Shown here: positions 1 through 7,491 of the stretch, piece by piece | How the letters are laid out: each line of letters opens with the position of its first letter | Position numbering within the stretch: the stretch's first letter is position 1 | DNA from: Lachnospiraceae bacterium | GTDB taxonomy: Bacteria; Bacillota; Clostridia; Lachnospirales; Lachnospiraceae | Direction of reading: 5' to 3' | DNA length: 64,000 nt | NCBI GenBank assembly: GCA_019421365.1 | Contig: JAHZFJ010000024.1 | Location: 4,296 to 68,295 of the forward strand | Position numbers and translations under genes: made by a program | The notes under the pieces: generated by a model | The model's database searches: none | What the model saw: only the letters and a program-made list of their open reading frames with translations | Told to the model about the DNA's origin: nothing

Positions 1-199
1 AGAATTCCCATTCGCCACCACCTTTACTACTTCTATGATAATGACCGTTCATTTTCTTCCAACCCTTATGCATTCTAGGGGTATCCCATAGAACCTGCGG
101 ATCCGGTCTTACTAATAAGTATTTACCCCAACGTTCTAATTTTTCACCTTTTGAAGTATCAATTACTTCATAATCTTTCCAGCCATCTGCTAACCACAT
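1..199 (-). CDS. class I SAM-dependent methyltransferase, N-terminal part (cut by window edge)
   Basis: The minus-strand frame opens with ATG at 199 and runs off the left edge, giving about 66 residues. It starts MWLADGWKDYEVIDTSKGEK and continues with a WGKYLLVRPDPQVLW stretch and an HYHRSSKGGGEWEF stretch. This N-terminal pattern is the one I associate with clostridial RlmI/RlmK-like SAM-dependent methyltransferases, in which it precedes the Rossmann methylase domain. The catalytic domain lies outside the window, so the family call rests on remembered similarity and the substrate (probably RNA) is not shown. It is divergent from pspA. Confidence 0.6.
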   Translation of the reverse strand, partial: MWLADGWKDYEVIDTSKGEKLERWGKYLLVRPDPQVLWDTPRMHKGWKKMNGHYHRSSKGGGEWEF

Positions 200-595
200 T
201 GTATTTTACTCTCTTTCTTCTATAATTTACAAAAGTACATCATCCAAGACTACGAAGTCCACAGTCCTGAATAGTTGTAATAAATATTTTCTATTAGCGA
301 TTATACACGTTTTTCCCTACTTAGACAAGATGTATACTAGTATAAGTATATTCACTCTAGCAGATAATACACGTTTTATCCTTTTTTTCTTATTTTTTAA
401 GACTTTACTAAGCTTTCTAATCCCTTTTTAACTTGACGTTATGAGCAAAAGATAATAAACTATAACTGTAAAAATAATGTAACTGCATTCGGAATACTTA
501 TAGATCAGAATACTCATAGATATATAGAACTTCTGAATTGTTACTAACTATTTATAGCTAAAACTATAAATACATAATTAAGGGAGGTACCACGA
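200..595. promoter_or_regulatory. divergent intergenic region with pspA promoter and a direct-repeat pair
   Basis: This 396-bp AT-rich region separates the divergent methyltransferase and pspA genes. A plausible housekeeping promoter for pspA is TTGACG (433-438), a 17-bp spacer and TAAACT (456-461). Two imperfect direct repeats of about 26 bp lie near 290-317 and 352-381 and share ATACACGTTTT. A perfect 12-bp palindrome TATACTAGTATA lies between them. The repeats could be sites for an envelope-stress regulator, which is inference. No small ORF with a good ribosome site was seen. Confidence 0.4.
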
Positions 596-1270
596 ATGGG
601 TATATTAACAAGATTCAAAGATATTATGGCAAGTAATATTAACGCACTCCTTGATAAAGCAGAAGATCCTGAAAAGATGATTGACCAGTGCTTACGTAAT
701 TTGAACAGTGACTTAGGAAAAGTTAAAGCTGAGACAGCATCTATCATGGCTGAAGAACAACGTTCAAAACGTGAACTAGATGAATGCACTAGTGAAATTA
801 ATAAAATGCAAAATTTTGCAGTAAAAGCTTTAGAAGCTGGCAACGAAGATGACGCTCGCAAATTCTTAGAGAAAAAATCTTCTCTAGCTAACAAACAAGC
901 TGGTCTTCAAGAGGCTTATAATATAGCAAGTGCAAATGCTTCTCAAATGAGAGAAATGCACGACAAGCTTGTTAATGATATAAACGAATTAGAATCTCGT
1001 AAAGATATGATTAAGGGTAAAATGTCAGTTGCAAAAACCCAAGAACGTATAAATAAAATTGGTTCTAGCGTTTCAAGCGCTAATAATTCTATTTCAGCAT
1101 TCGATAGAATGGAAGCAAAAGCTAACAAGATGCTTGATTCTGCCAATGCTATGGCTGAATTAAATCGTGGTGCCAAAGACGACATCGCTGATTTAACTGC
1201 TAAATACGCTAGCCCTTCATCTGAAGTTGAAGACGAATTAGCTGCATTAAAAGCTAGTCTAGGTAAATAA
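596..1270 (+). CDS. pspA: PspA/IM30 family phage-shock protein
   Basis: The product has 224 residues. PspA/IM30 proteins polymerise on the inner face of the cytoplasmic membrane and protect it under envelope stress. The sequence shows the usual N-terminus (MGILTRFKDIMASNINALLDKAEDPEKMI), in which the first helix binds membrane. Long alpha-helical coiled-coil heptads rich in K, E and A follow through to about residue 200, and the length is typical. The ATG at 596 sits behind AAGGGAGGTACCACG. It leads a four-gene plus-strand set (zinc-ribbon protein, TPM protein, SPFH protein) in the same order as the Bacillus subtilis pspA-ydjG-ydjH-ydjI operon, which strongly supports the call. Confidence 0.93.
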   Translation: MGILTRFKDIMASNINALLDKAEDPEKMIDQCLRNLNSDLGKVKAETASIMAEEQRSKRELDECTSEINKMQNFAVKALEAGNEDDARKFLEKKSSLANKQAGLQEAYNIASANASQMREMHDKLVNDINELESRKDMIKGKMSVAKTQERINKIGSSVSSANNSISAFDRMEAKANKMLDSANAMAELNRGAKDDIADLTAKYASPSSEVEDELAALKASLGK

Positions 1271-1374
1271 ATCTAATAAAGGTGTTGTATAGTAACATAT
1301 AGATTGCATTTTGCTTTCATAATCGTTCCTTTACAGCACCTTATTTAAACTTGACAAAAATAGGAGAAAATATT

Positions 1375-2439
1375 ATGGTCGTTCAGTACAAATGCCCTAG
1401 CTGTGGTGCCGATATGAAGTTCGACAGCAATACAGGGAAGCTTCTATGCGATAGTTGCGGGTATGCTAGCGATATTGATACAATGAAACGCAACGAAGAT
1501 GGTAATACTACTTCTTCCGAGCAGTATACGAATTCCACTAGATCTAAAACTTATGATTCCGATGTAAACCAGTATGCATGTAATAACTGCGGGGCTGTAT
1601 TAATAACAGAACCTGATACCACCGCAACTACTTGTAGTTTCTGCGGTGCACCTGTAGTTCTTGCAGATCGTTTATCTGGAGAATCCTCTCCTTATTACAT
1701 CATACCTTTTCAAATTAGCAAGGAACAGGCACAAGAAGCCTTTAAGAAATGGTGTAAAAACGGTAGACTTACTCCAAAAGGGTTTATGACTGCAGATAGA
1801 ATCAAGAGCATGACTGGCTTATATGTCCCATTTTGGCTATATGATTTACATAGTAACGGGGAAATTAATGCTGCATGTACTCGAGTTAGCACTTATGAAC
1901 AAGGTGATTATATCGTAACAGAAACAAAGCATTATAATGTATACCGAAGTGCAGATCTAAATTATCTTAAAATACCTGTTGATGCTTCAGAAAAGATGAA
2001 CGATAGTCTTATGGATAAATTAGAACCTTTTGATTATAGAAACTTAAAATCATTCAACATGCCATATTTAGCTGGGTACATCGCTGAAAAATATAATTAC
2101 ACAGATAAAGATTTGTTCCCTCGCATTCAAAATCGTGTTGCCGGGTATGTTGAAACGTATTTACGTTCCAGTATAGCCGGTTATAGCACTGTAAATGTAT
2201 TCAACAAAAGGATTCATATAAAACCAAAGAACGCATTCTATACGCTATTACCTGTTTGGTTAGTAAGCTATGATTATCAGGATTCGGAACATATATTTGC
2301 CATGAACGGAGAGACTGGAAAAATAGTAGGCCGCCCTCCCCTAAGCAAAGGGAAAATCGCAGCTTGGTTCGGCGGAATTACAGCAGTAAGCTTTGTTATC
2401 ATTAAAATCATCGCATTATTAATGGGAGGTGGATTATAA
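1375..2439 (+). CDS. ydjG: YdjG-like double zinc-ribbon membrane protein
   Basis: The product has 354 residues. The ATG at 1375 behind TAGGAGAAAATATT is preferred to the in-frame TTG at 1351. Two zinc ribbons are visible: CPSCG with CDSCG about 20 residues on, and CNNCG with CSFCG. A soluble middle domain follows, then one hydrophobic C-terminal helix (AAWFGGITAVSFVIIKIIAL) likely to be a membrane anchor. In B. subtilis, YdjG works with YdjH and YdjI to recruit PspA to the membrane. The same role is inferred from order and architecture. Its stop codon overlaps the next start by one base. Confidence 0.8.
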   Translation: MVVQYKCPSCGADMKFDSNTGKLLCDSCGYASDIDTMKRNEDGNTTSSEQYTNSTRSKTYDSDVNQYACNNCGAVLITEPDTTATTCSFCGAPVVLADRLSGESSPYYIIPFQISKEQAQEAFKKWCKNGRLTPKGFMTADRIKSMTGLYVPFWLYDLHSNGEINAACTRVSTYEQGDYIVTETKHYNVYRSADLNYLKIPVDASEKMNDSLMDKLEPFDYRNLKSFNMPYLAGYIAEKYNYTDKDLFPRIQNRVAGYVETYLRSSIAGYSTVNVFNKRIHIKPKNAFYTLLPVWLVSYDYQDSEHIFAMNGETGKIVGRPPLSKGKIAAWFGGITAVSFVIIKIIALLMGGGL

Positions 2440-3245
2440 TGAAAGCAAAAAAACAACGGATTCTTACATCAATCTTTTTTATGATTTGTTTATTATCAAG
2501 TATTATTATTGCTCCAACTATGCAAGCAGCAAGCAATAAGAAGGATATCCCTTATGTTTTTGATGATGCTAATCTATTATCGACTGACGATCAAAGAGAT
2601 TTGAATGATCTAGCTAATAAATATAGCCATAAACGCGATACTTCTATTGTAGTCGTAACTGTTGCGGATACAAATGAGTTATCCACTACAGACTATGCGA
2701 GTATGTATTACGATACTTATATTCACGGCAAGGATGGGTATAATGATAATTGTGTACTATTCCTTATTGACATGGATAATCGCATCACCAATATCTTTGC
2801 CTATGAAGATGCTGCTATTCGAATGGATACCAATCGTAGCGATATAATTCTTGATGTTGTTACTCCAAAGTTAAAAGAAGGTGATTACGATAACGCTATC
2901 CAAACATTTATCAAAAAGACAAATACTTATCTTGGTACAAAACCTAATGTAGATCCAGACAACATTTTCTTTCAAATTTGGTTTCAACTATTACTTGCAG
3001 TTATTATAGGTGCTACTTCCGTGGGTATCATGGTACACAACTCTGGTGGTAAAGTAACTACAAACTCTGCAACATACTTAGATCATAGCAATTCTAAACT
3101 AACCGGTTGTTATGATCATTATATTCGTACAACGACTACCAGGAGAAAGAAACCCGAAAACAATAATAATAGCGGTGGAGGAAGCTCTGGCGGAACTACA
3201 GGTGGCGGGAGTTCATTCTCAAGTGGTCACGAAAGAAGTTTTTAA
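2439..3245 (+). CDS. ydjH: YdjH-like TPM-domain membrane protein
   Basis: The product has 268 residues. It has an N-terminal signal or anchor helix (about residues 8-30, ending near MQAA), then a TPM domain (about 38-165; YVFDDANLLS, DRDTSIVVVTV-type strand, acidic DMDNR and EGDYDNAI segments), and a second hydrophobic helix around 175-200. The tail is rich in Gly and Ser and ends GGGSSFSSGHERSF, a common ending in YgcG/TPM proteins. The start codon overlaps the ydjG stop (ATAATG), so the two are translationally coupled. TPM domains face the outside of the cell. The specific role here is inferred from the conserved operon. Confidence 0.8.
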   Translation: MKAKKQRILTSIFFMICLLSSIIIAPTMQAASNKKDIPYVFDDANLLSTDDQRDLNDLANKYSHKRDTSIVVVTVADTNELSTTDYASMYYDTYIHGKDGYNDNCVLFLIDMDNRITNIFAYEDAAIRMDTNRSDIILDVVTPKLKEGDYDNAIQTFIKKTNTYLGTKPNVDPDNIFFQIWFQLLLAVIIGATSVGIMVHNSGGKVTTNSATYLDHSNSKLTGCYDHYIRTTTTRRKKPENNNNSGGGSSGGTTGGGSSFSSGHERSF

Positions 3246-3272
3246 CAATAACATGAAAAAGGAGTACAAATT

Positions 3273-4253
3273 ATGGGACTTTTCTCAAATCAATTTTCTA
3301 ATGTAGTGGAATGGAATGAATTCCGCGAGGATATGATTTTCTATAAATGGTCTAATCAAGAAATAAAGAAAGGCAGTCGTCTTATTATTCGTCCAGGTCA
3401 AGATGCAATCTTCCTTTACAACGGAAAGATTGAAGGAATCTTCACTGACGAAGGCGACTATGATATCGAATCTCAAATCATTCCTTTCCTTTCAACATTA
3501 AAAGGATTCAAATTCGGTTTCAACAGCGGTATGCGTACCGAGGTTTTATTTATCAATACGAAGGAGTTCTTGGTACGTTGGGGTACTAGTAATCCAATCA
3601 ATATACCTACACCTCAATTACCAGGTGGAATGCCTGTTCGCGCTAATGGTACATTCAGCTTTAAAATAAATGATTATATTAAGTTAATCGATAAGATTGC
3701 AGGCATTAAAAGTTCTTATTTTGTAGAGGACGTAAAACTACGTATTACTTCTATGCTTGATCAATTATTAATGAAATGGATTGTTAAAGAAGGCAAAGAC
3801 ATGTTCAACCTTCAGGCAATGTCCTTTGATATTGCCAAAGGAATTAAAGATGACTTAGATATGCAATTATTTGATAGTGGTATGACTATTACAAGCTTCC
3901 AGATCATGAGCTTTAACTATCCTGAAAGTGTTCAAAAGATGATTGAAAAGAATGCTTCACACAGCATGATCGGAAATATGAACACATATCAACAAGCTTC
4001 TATGGTTGATGGAATCTCGTCTGGCGCTGTACGTGGTGGCGGTGCTGCTTCCGATATGGCTGGTATGATGATGGGTATGAACATGGCTAATCAGATGATG
4101 CAGAATATAAATCAAGCCGGCACAAACCAACAATCCACACCAAACACTGCTCTCCCTAACGCGTCCTCTGCTAAGCTAAACTTCTGTCCTAACTGTGGCC
4201 AAAAGACAGGGGAGGGTAATTTTTGTTCAAACTGTGGACACAAATTAATCTAA
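3273..4253 (+). CDS. ydjI: YdjI-like SPFH-domain protein with C-terminal zinc ribbon
   Basis: The product has 326 residues behind AAAAAGGAG. It has an SPFH/band-7-like N-terminal two thirds (residues about 20-220). A Gly/Met-rich low-complexity linker (GGGAASDMAGMMMGMNMA) and a C-terminal zinc ribbon (CPNCGQKTGEGNFCSNCG) follow. This is the architecture of the so-called virion core protein/YdjI family. SPFH proteins form membrane-associated rings. YdjI in B. subtilis is part of the complex that recruits PspA. It is the last gene of the operon and is followed by a strong hairpin terminator. Confidence 0.85.
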   Translation: MGLFSNQFSNVVEWNEFREDMIFYKWSNQEIKKGSRLIIRPGQDAIFLYNGKIEGIFTDEGDYDIESQIIPFLSTLKGFKFGFNSGMRTEVLFINTKEFLVRWGTSNPINIPTPQLPGGMPVRANGTFSFKINDYIKLIDKIAGIKSSYFVEDVKLRITSMLDQLLMKWIVKEGKDMFNLQAMSFDIAKGIKDDLDMQLFDSGMTITSFQIMSFNYPESVQKMIEKNASHSMIGNMNTYQQASMVDGISSGAVRGGGAASDMAGMMMGMNMANQMMQNINQAGTNQQSTPNTALPNASSAKLNFCPNCGQKTGEGNFCSNCGHKLI

Positions 4254-4312
4254 TCTATAGTCATTAAAAGTCTATCGAAAAACCAATTATACAGTTGAAT
4301 ATTCTATAACAC

Positions 4313-4360
4313 AAAAAGAGCTGCCACTATAGTTAATTAAACTAAGTGACAGCTCTTATA
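4313..4360. terminator. bidirectional hairpin terminator between ydjI and fba
   Basis: An inverted repeat AAGAGCTGCCACT (4316-4328) pairs with AGTGACAGCTCTT (4345-4357) with one mismatch and a short A/T-rich loop. It is preceded by a run of A and followed by T-rich sequence. It lies between two convergent genes, so it can stop transcription from both sides. Confidence 0.8.
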
Positions 4361-4401
4361 TTCTATGAAATAATTACACCTTACGTATAACTAATTTCTT
4401 A

Positions 4402-5265
4402 TTAAGCTTGGTTAACTGATCCGAAAAGTTCCATTTTTTCTTTAACAGTAGCTTTGATTGCTTCGAAACCTGGAGCAAGTAATTTACGTGGGTCAAAACC
4501 TTTTCCTTCAAGATCTTTACCAGATTCAATGTACTTACGAGTAGCTTCTGCGAAAGATAATTGGCATTCTGTATTAACGTTGATTTTTGCAACGCCTAAT
4601 GAGATAGCTTTTTTGATCATATCTTCAGGAATTCCTGTACCACCATGAAGAACTAATGGCATATCTCCAACTTTTTCATTAACTGCTTCTAATGTTTCAA
4701 AGCTAAGACCAGCCCAGTTTTCAGGGTATTTTCCATGAATATTACCGATACCAGCTGCTAACATAGTAACACCAAGATCAGCGATTTGTTTACATTCATT
4801 AGGATCTGCACATTCACCAGCTCCTACAACACCATCTTCTTCTCCACCAATAGAACCAACTTCTGCTTCTAATGATAAACCTTTTTCATTACAGATTTTA
4901 ACTAACTCTGTAGTTTTAGCAATGTTTTCTTCGATTGGGTAATGTGAACCATCGAACATAATTGAAGAAAATCCAGCTTCAATACATTTTTCTGAACCTT
5001 CAAAACTACCATGATCTAAGTGTAATGCTACTGGTACAGTGATTTTAAGGTCTTGCATTAAACCATTAACCATACCAACTACTGCGTGATATCCACCCAT
5101 ATATTTACCAGCACCTTCAGATACACCTAGAATTACTGGTGAGTTGTTTTCTTGTGCTGTTAAAAGAATTGCTTTTGTCCATTCTAAGTTATTAATGTTA
5201 AATTGACCTACTGCATATTTTCCTGCTCTTGCTTTTGTAAGCATGTCTTTTGCTGATACTAACAT
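4402..5265 (-). CDS. fba: class II fructose-bisphosphate aldolase
   Basis: The product has 287 residues. It cleaves fructose-1,6-bisphosphate to glyceraldehyde-3-phosphate and dihydroxyacetone phosphate in glycolysis. Zinc-ligand histidines are visible in LHLDHGS (His85), NIHGKYPE (His178) and VLHGGTGIP (His207), and the phosphate-binding GGTG and NVNTE motifs are present. The ATG at 5265 is chosen because GGAGGATGAAAAT precedes it and the family begins MLVSAKDML. The frame is open upstream to 5412, but that part does not look like aldolase. The gene is monocistronic, with a -10 (TATAAT) at 5439-5444. Confidence 0.95.
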   Translation of the reverse strand: MLVSAKDMLTKARAGKYAVGQFNINNLEWTKAILLTAQENNSPVILGVSEGAGKYMGGYHAVVGMVNGLMQDLKITVPVALHLDHGSFEGSEKCIEAGFSSIMFDGSHYPIEENIAKTTELVKICNEKGLSLEAEVGSIGGEEDGVVGAGECADPNECKQIADLGVTMLAAGIGNIHGKYPENWAGLSFETLEAVNEKVGDMPLVLHGGTGIPEDMIKKAISLGVAKINVNTECQLSFAEATRKYIESGKDLEGKGFDPRKLLAPGFEAIKATVKEKMELFGSVNQA

Positions 5266-5438
5266 ATTTTCATCCTCCATATTTTTCTTATGATATTTAG
5301 TGTAACTACCCGGCCATGTCAAGTTAACTAGCGCTAAATTGAATGTTTTGGTTTCATTTTGTGAACAACTAGATTTATAAACTGAGTTACGAATAGTCAC
5401 TGTTTTTGTCAAACAATCCGAATTGCTATATCGCTATT

Positions 5439-5444
5439 ATTATA
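5439..5444 (-). promoter_or_regulatory. putative fba -10 box
   Basis: On the minus strand the sequence reads TATAAT at 5444-5439, about 175 bp upstream of the fba ATG. The expected -35 position reads only TTCCTT, so the -35 is weak. Evidence is positional and by consensus. Confidence 0.4.
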
Positions 5445-5506
5445 ACGCATTTATTCCGAAAAAGGAACCATAATTTGATATTTATTTAACATCCATTGGT
5501 TAAACC

Positions 5507-7243
5507 TTATTCTTTCTCTTCTACCTGGATTTTTCGATCGAATGCATAAACTACATTTCCAGTATAATCTACAATAGTTCTAACACCTTCTCTTTGTACT
5601 AGAATATACTTACTTCCTATCTGTTCAATCATCTCATAACATGGCGAATCGTATACCTTCTTACCATCTGCATCATAAATATGTGATATTTCATCCAATG
5701 CATAATCTTCCGAATAGTCCGTAATTACCAGATTTCCGTCCAAAACTTGAACTACCAGATTAGATCCTTCTGCCAATAGAAGATTCTTATAATATACATA
5801 AATATTTGTTCCTTCATCTAATTCATTAGTAATTAGATAATAATTGTGTAATGGTGATTGTAATTCAACAATTCCAAACTCTCCTATATTAAACTGATAT
5901 GTCTCCTTACATTCATAATCATACACTTCAAAACCATTCGGTTTTTGATAGAACAAATCATGTGGAGTGAAGTCCAATCCATAGGGTTGTAGATGCCCCT
6001 GAAATTCCTCTCCTTCCGTCGTTACCAGATGATTTCCTTCTTTATCATAATAAGAGGTAACACTGTTGTTTCTTGTCACATTATATATAGTATCCTCTTT
6101 ATCCGTTACGATTCCATATTCATCATTTACTATATCATCACTCACTACATCATCATTGTCTCCATCATCAGTGCCCTCTTCCATATCAACATTGCCTGTT
6201 GATGATTGCATATCAAGATCACTGTTTTTGATATCATCTGTATCAGGATATTCCGATACACAATACAACCCATATACCACCGATATTAACTTATCCGGAA
6301 ACTCTTCTTGATTAATACAACTAATCAATTTCCCATCTTTATCTAATATTAATTGATACTTACCAATCTGAGCTTCTATCATATGACTATAGTCATTATA
6401 ATCTACTACGAAGAAGTGCTGATCATCAACATCCTTCAATTTATTATTTTTAACCACTGTTTCTTTGGTAATAACCGGTTCACCATCTTCATTATAGATG
6501 ATATCACCCTCTTCTGTATTCGATGCTACAAAATACGCTCCATGCACCATTCCATAACTATTACTTATTGTATTAATTTGTTTTCCGTTCTCATCATATA
6601 TCTCTATGGGTTTTGTTCCATCATAAGAAACATTCCAGAGATTCTTACCAACTAGACTAACGTAACTGTTTGTCACATCGATTCCTTCTGCTAATACATT
6701 CCCCTGCCCACTATATATGGTCATACTACTTGTATTCTGCTCAGCATCATCAATAACTGCACCAAAGCAACCATTCGCATATTTGCTCAATGAATTGTAA
6801 TCCATTGGAATAATCCAATTATCATTCTTCAAATCATAGACACCATATGTGTATTGGTTAGGTTCTATTATTGTGGCACCATTTCTTTTTGCATCATCTA
6901 GCAAACCAACAACCACTGGCTTCGTTATATCGATTATGCCCATTCCATTGCCTGGGAGTACGGCGTTATCAAAATATTTCACAACCTTCATCGAAGAATC
7001 AAAAAATGCTACTTTGCCATAACCATAATCTAAGTCGCCTTCTCCAACATAGTACCATTCATCAGGTCCCAATTCTAGATGAACTTCTTGTTCTTGCTCC
7101 GTTTCCTCTAGATTATCAGGATCTTCTGCTTCCGATAAAGTCTGTTCTCCTTTACCGTTTGGATCATTTACCAGATTATTATCGCGCTTACACGCTACAC
7201 ATAATAGCATAATTAGTAGCATTACTGGTATAATTTTTTTCAT
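5507..7243 (-). CDS. large secreted lipoprotein of unknown function
   Basis: The product has 578 residues. A Lys-rich start and hydrophobic stretch (MKKIIPVMLLIMLLCVACKR) ends in a lipobox-like CVAC, so Cys18 is the likely lipidated residue and the protein is probably anchored outside the membrane. The rest is rich in Asp, Tyr, Asn and Gly. It shows repeated strand-turn units of the type 'YDxDGKxV' or 'DENGKQI' (for example YDENGKQIN, LDKDGKLIS, YDKEGNHLV, YDADGKKVY), suggesting a beta-propeller-like or WG-like repeat fold. A strongly acidic insert (EEGTDDGDNDDVVSDD) lies near residue 365. I do not recognise a named family. RBS AGAGGTGAG precedes the ATG. Confidence 0.7.
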   Translation of the reverse strand: MKKIIPVMLLIMLLCVACKRDNNLVNDPNGKGEQTLSEAEDPDNLEETEQEQEVHLELGPDEWYYVGEGDLDYGYGKVAFFDSSMKVVKYFDNAVLPGNGMGIIDITKPVVVGLLDDAKRNGATIIEPNQYTYGVYDLKNDNWIIPMDYNSLSKYANGCFGAVIDDAEQNTSSMTIYSGQGNVLAEGIDVTNSYVSLVGKNLWNVSYDGTKPIEIYDENGKQINTISNSYGMVHGAYFVASNTEEGDIIYNEDGEPVITKETVVKNNKLKDVDDQHFFVVDYNDYSHMIEAQIGKYQLILDKDGKLISCINQEEFPDKLISVVYGLYCVSEYPDTDDIKNSDLDMQSSTGNVDMEEGTDDGDNDDVVSDDIVNDEYGIVTDKEDTIYNVTRNNSVTSYYDKEGNHLVTTEGEEFQGHLQPYGLDFTPHDLFYQKPNGFEVYDYECKETYQFNIGEFGIVELQSPLHNYYLITNELDEGTNIYVYYKNLLLAEGSNLVVQVLDGNLVITDYSEDYALDEISHIYDADGKKVYDSPCYEMIEQIGSKYILVQREGVRTIVDYTGNVVYAFDRKIQVEEKE

Positions 7244-7385
7244 CCCTTGCTCACCTCTTATAATATCCTAATTTAACAGTCTAAGCTTTATATACTAATT
7301 CTAATTAATTACATTATTAAATAAGTCGTTTGACACCCTCATTATATCATATAAAGAAAGTATTAACCAGTAAGTAATAAAAGAA

Positions 7386-7460
7386 ACACCATAAGAAGCA
7401 ATTGAATATCCCCTCGTACTGTCTAAATGACAGGGTATAATCCATACTTCCTATGGCGTT
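7386..7460 (-). terminator. long interrupted hairpin downstream of uvrA
   Basis: On the minus strand ACGCCATAGGAAG pairs, with G-U pairs, with CTTCTTATGGTGT about 50 nt later, and is followed by TTCTTTTATT. A small inner hairpin (CTGTC/GACAG) sits in the loop. It lies just after the uvrA stop and is the likely end of the uvrBA transcript. Confidence 0.55.
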
Positions 7461-7491
7461 CTTATCTTTATGCTATCATACTTTACTTTTT

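Noticed and set aside
4374..5412. fba reading frame extended to 5412
   Set aside because: The extra 49 residues do not look like aldolase, and GGAGGATGAAAAT places the start at 5265.
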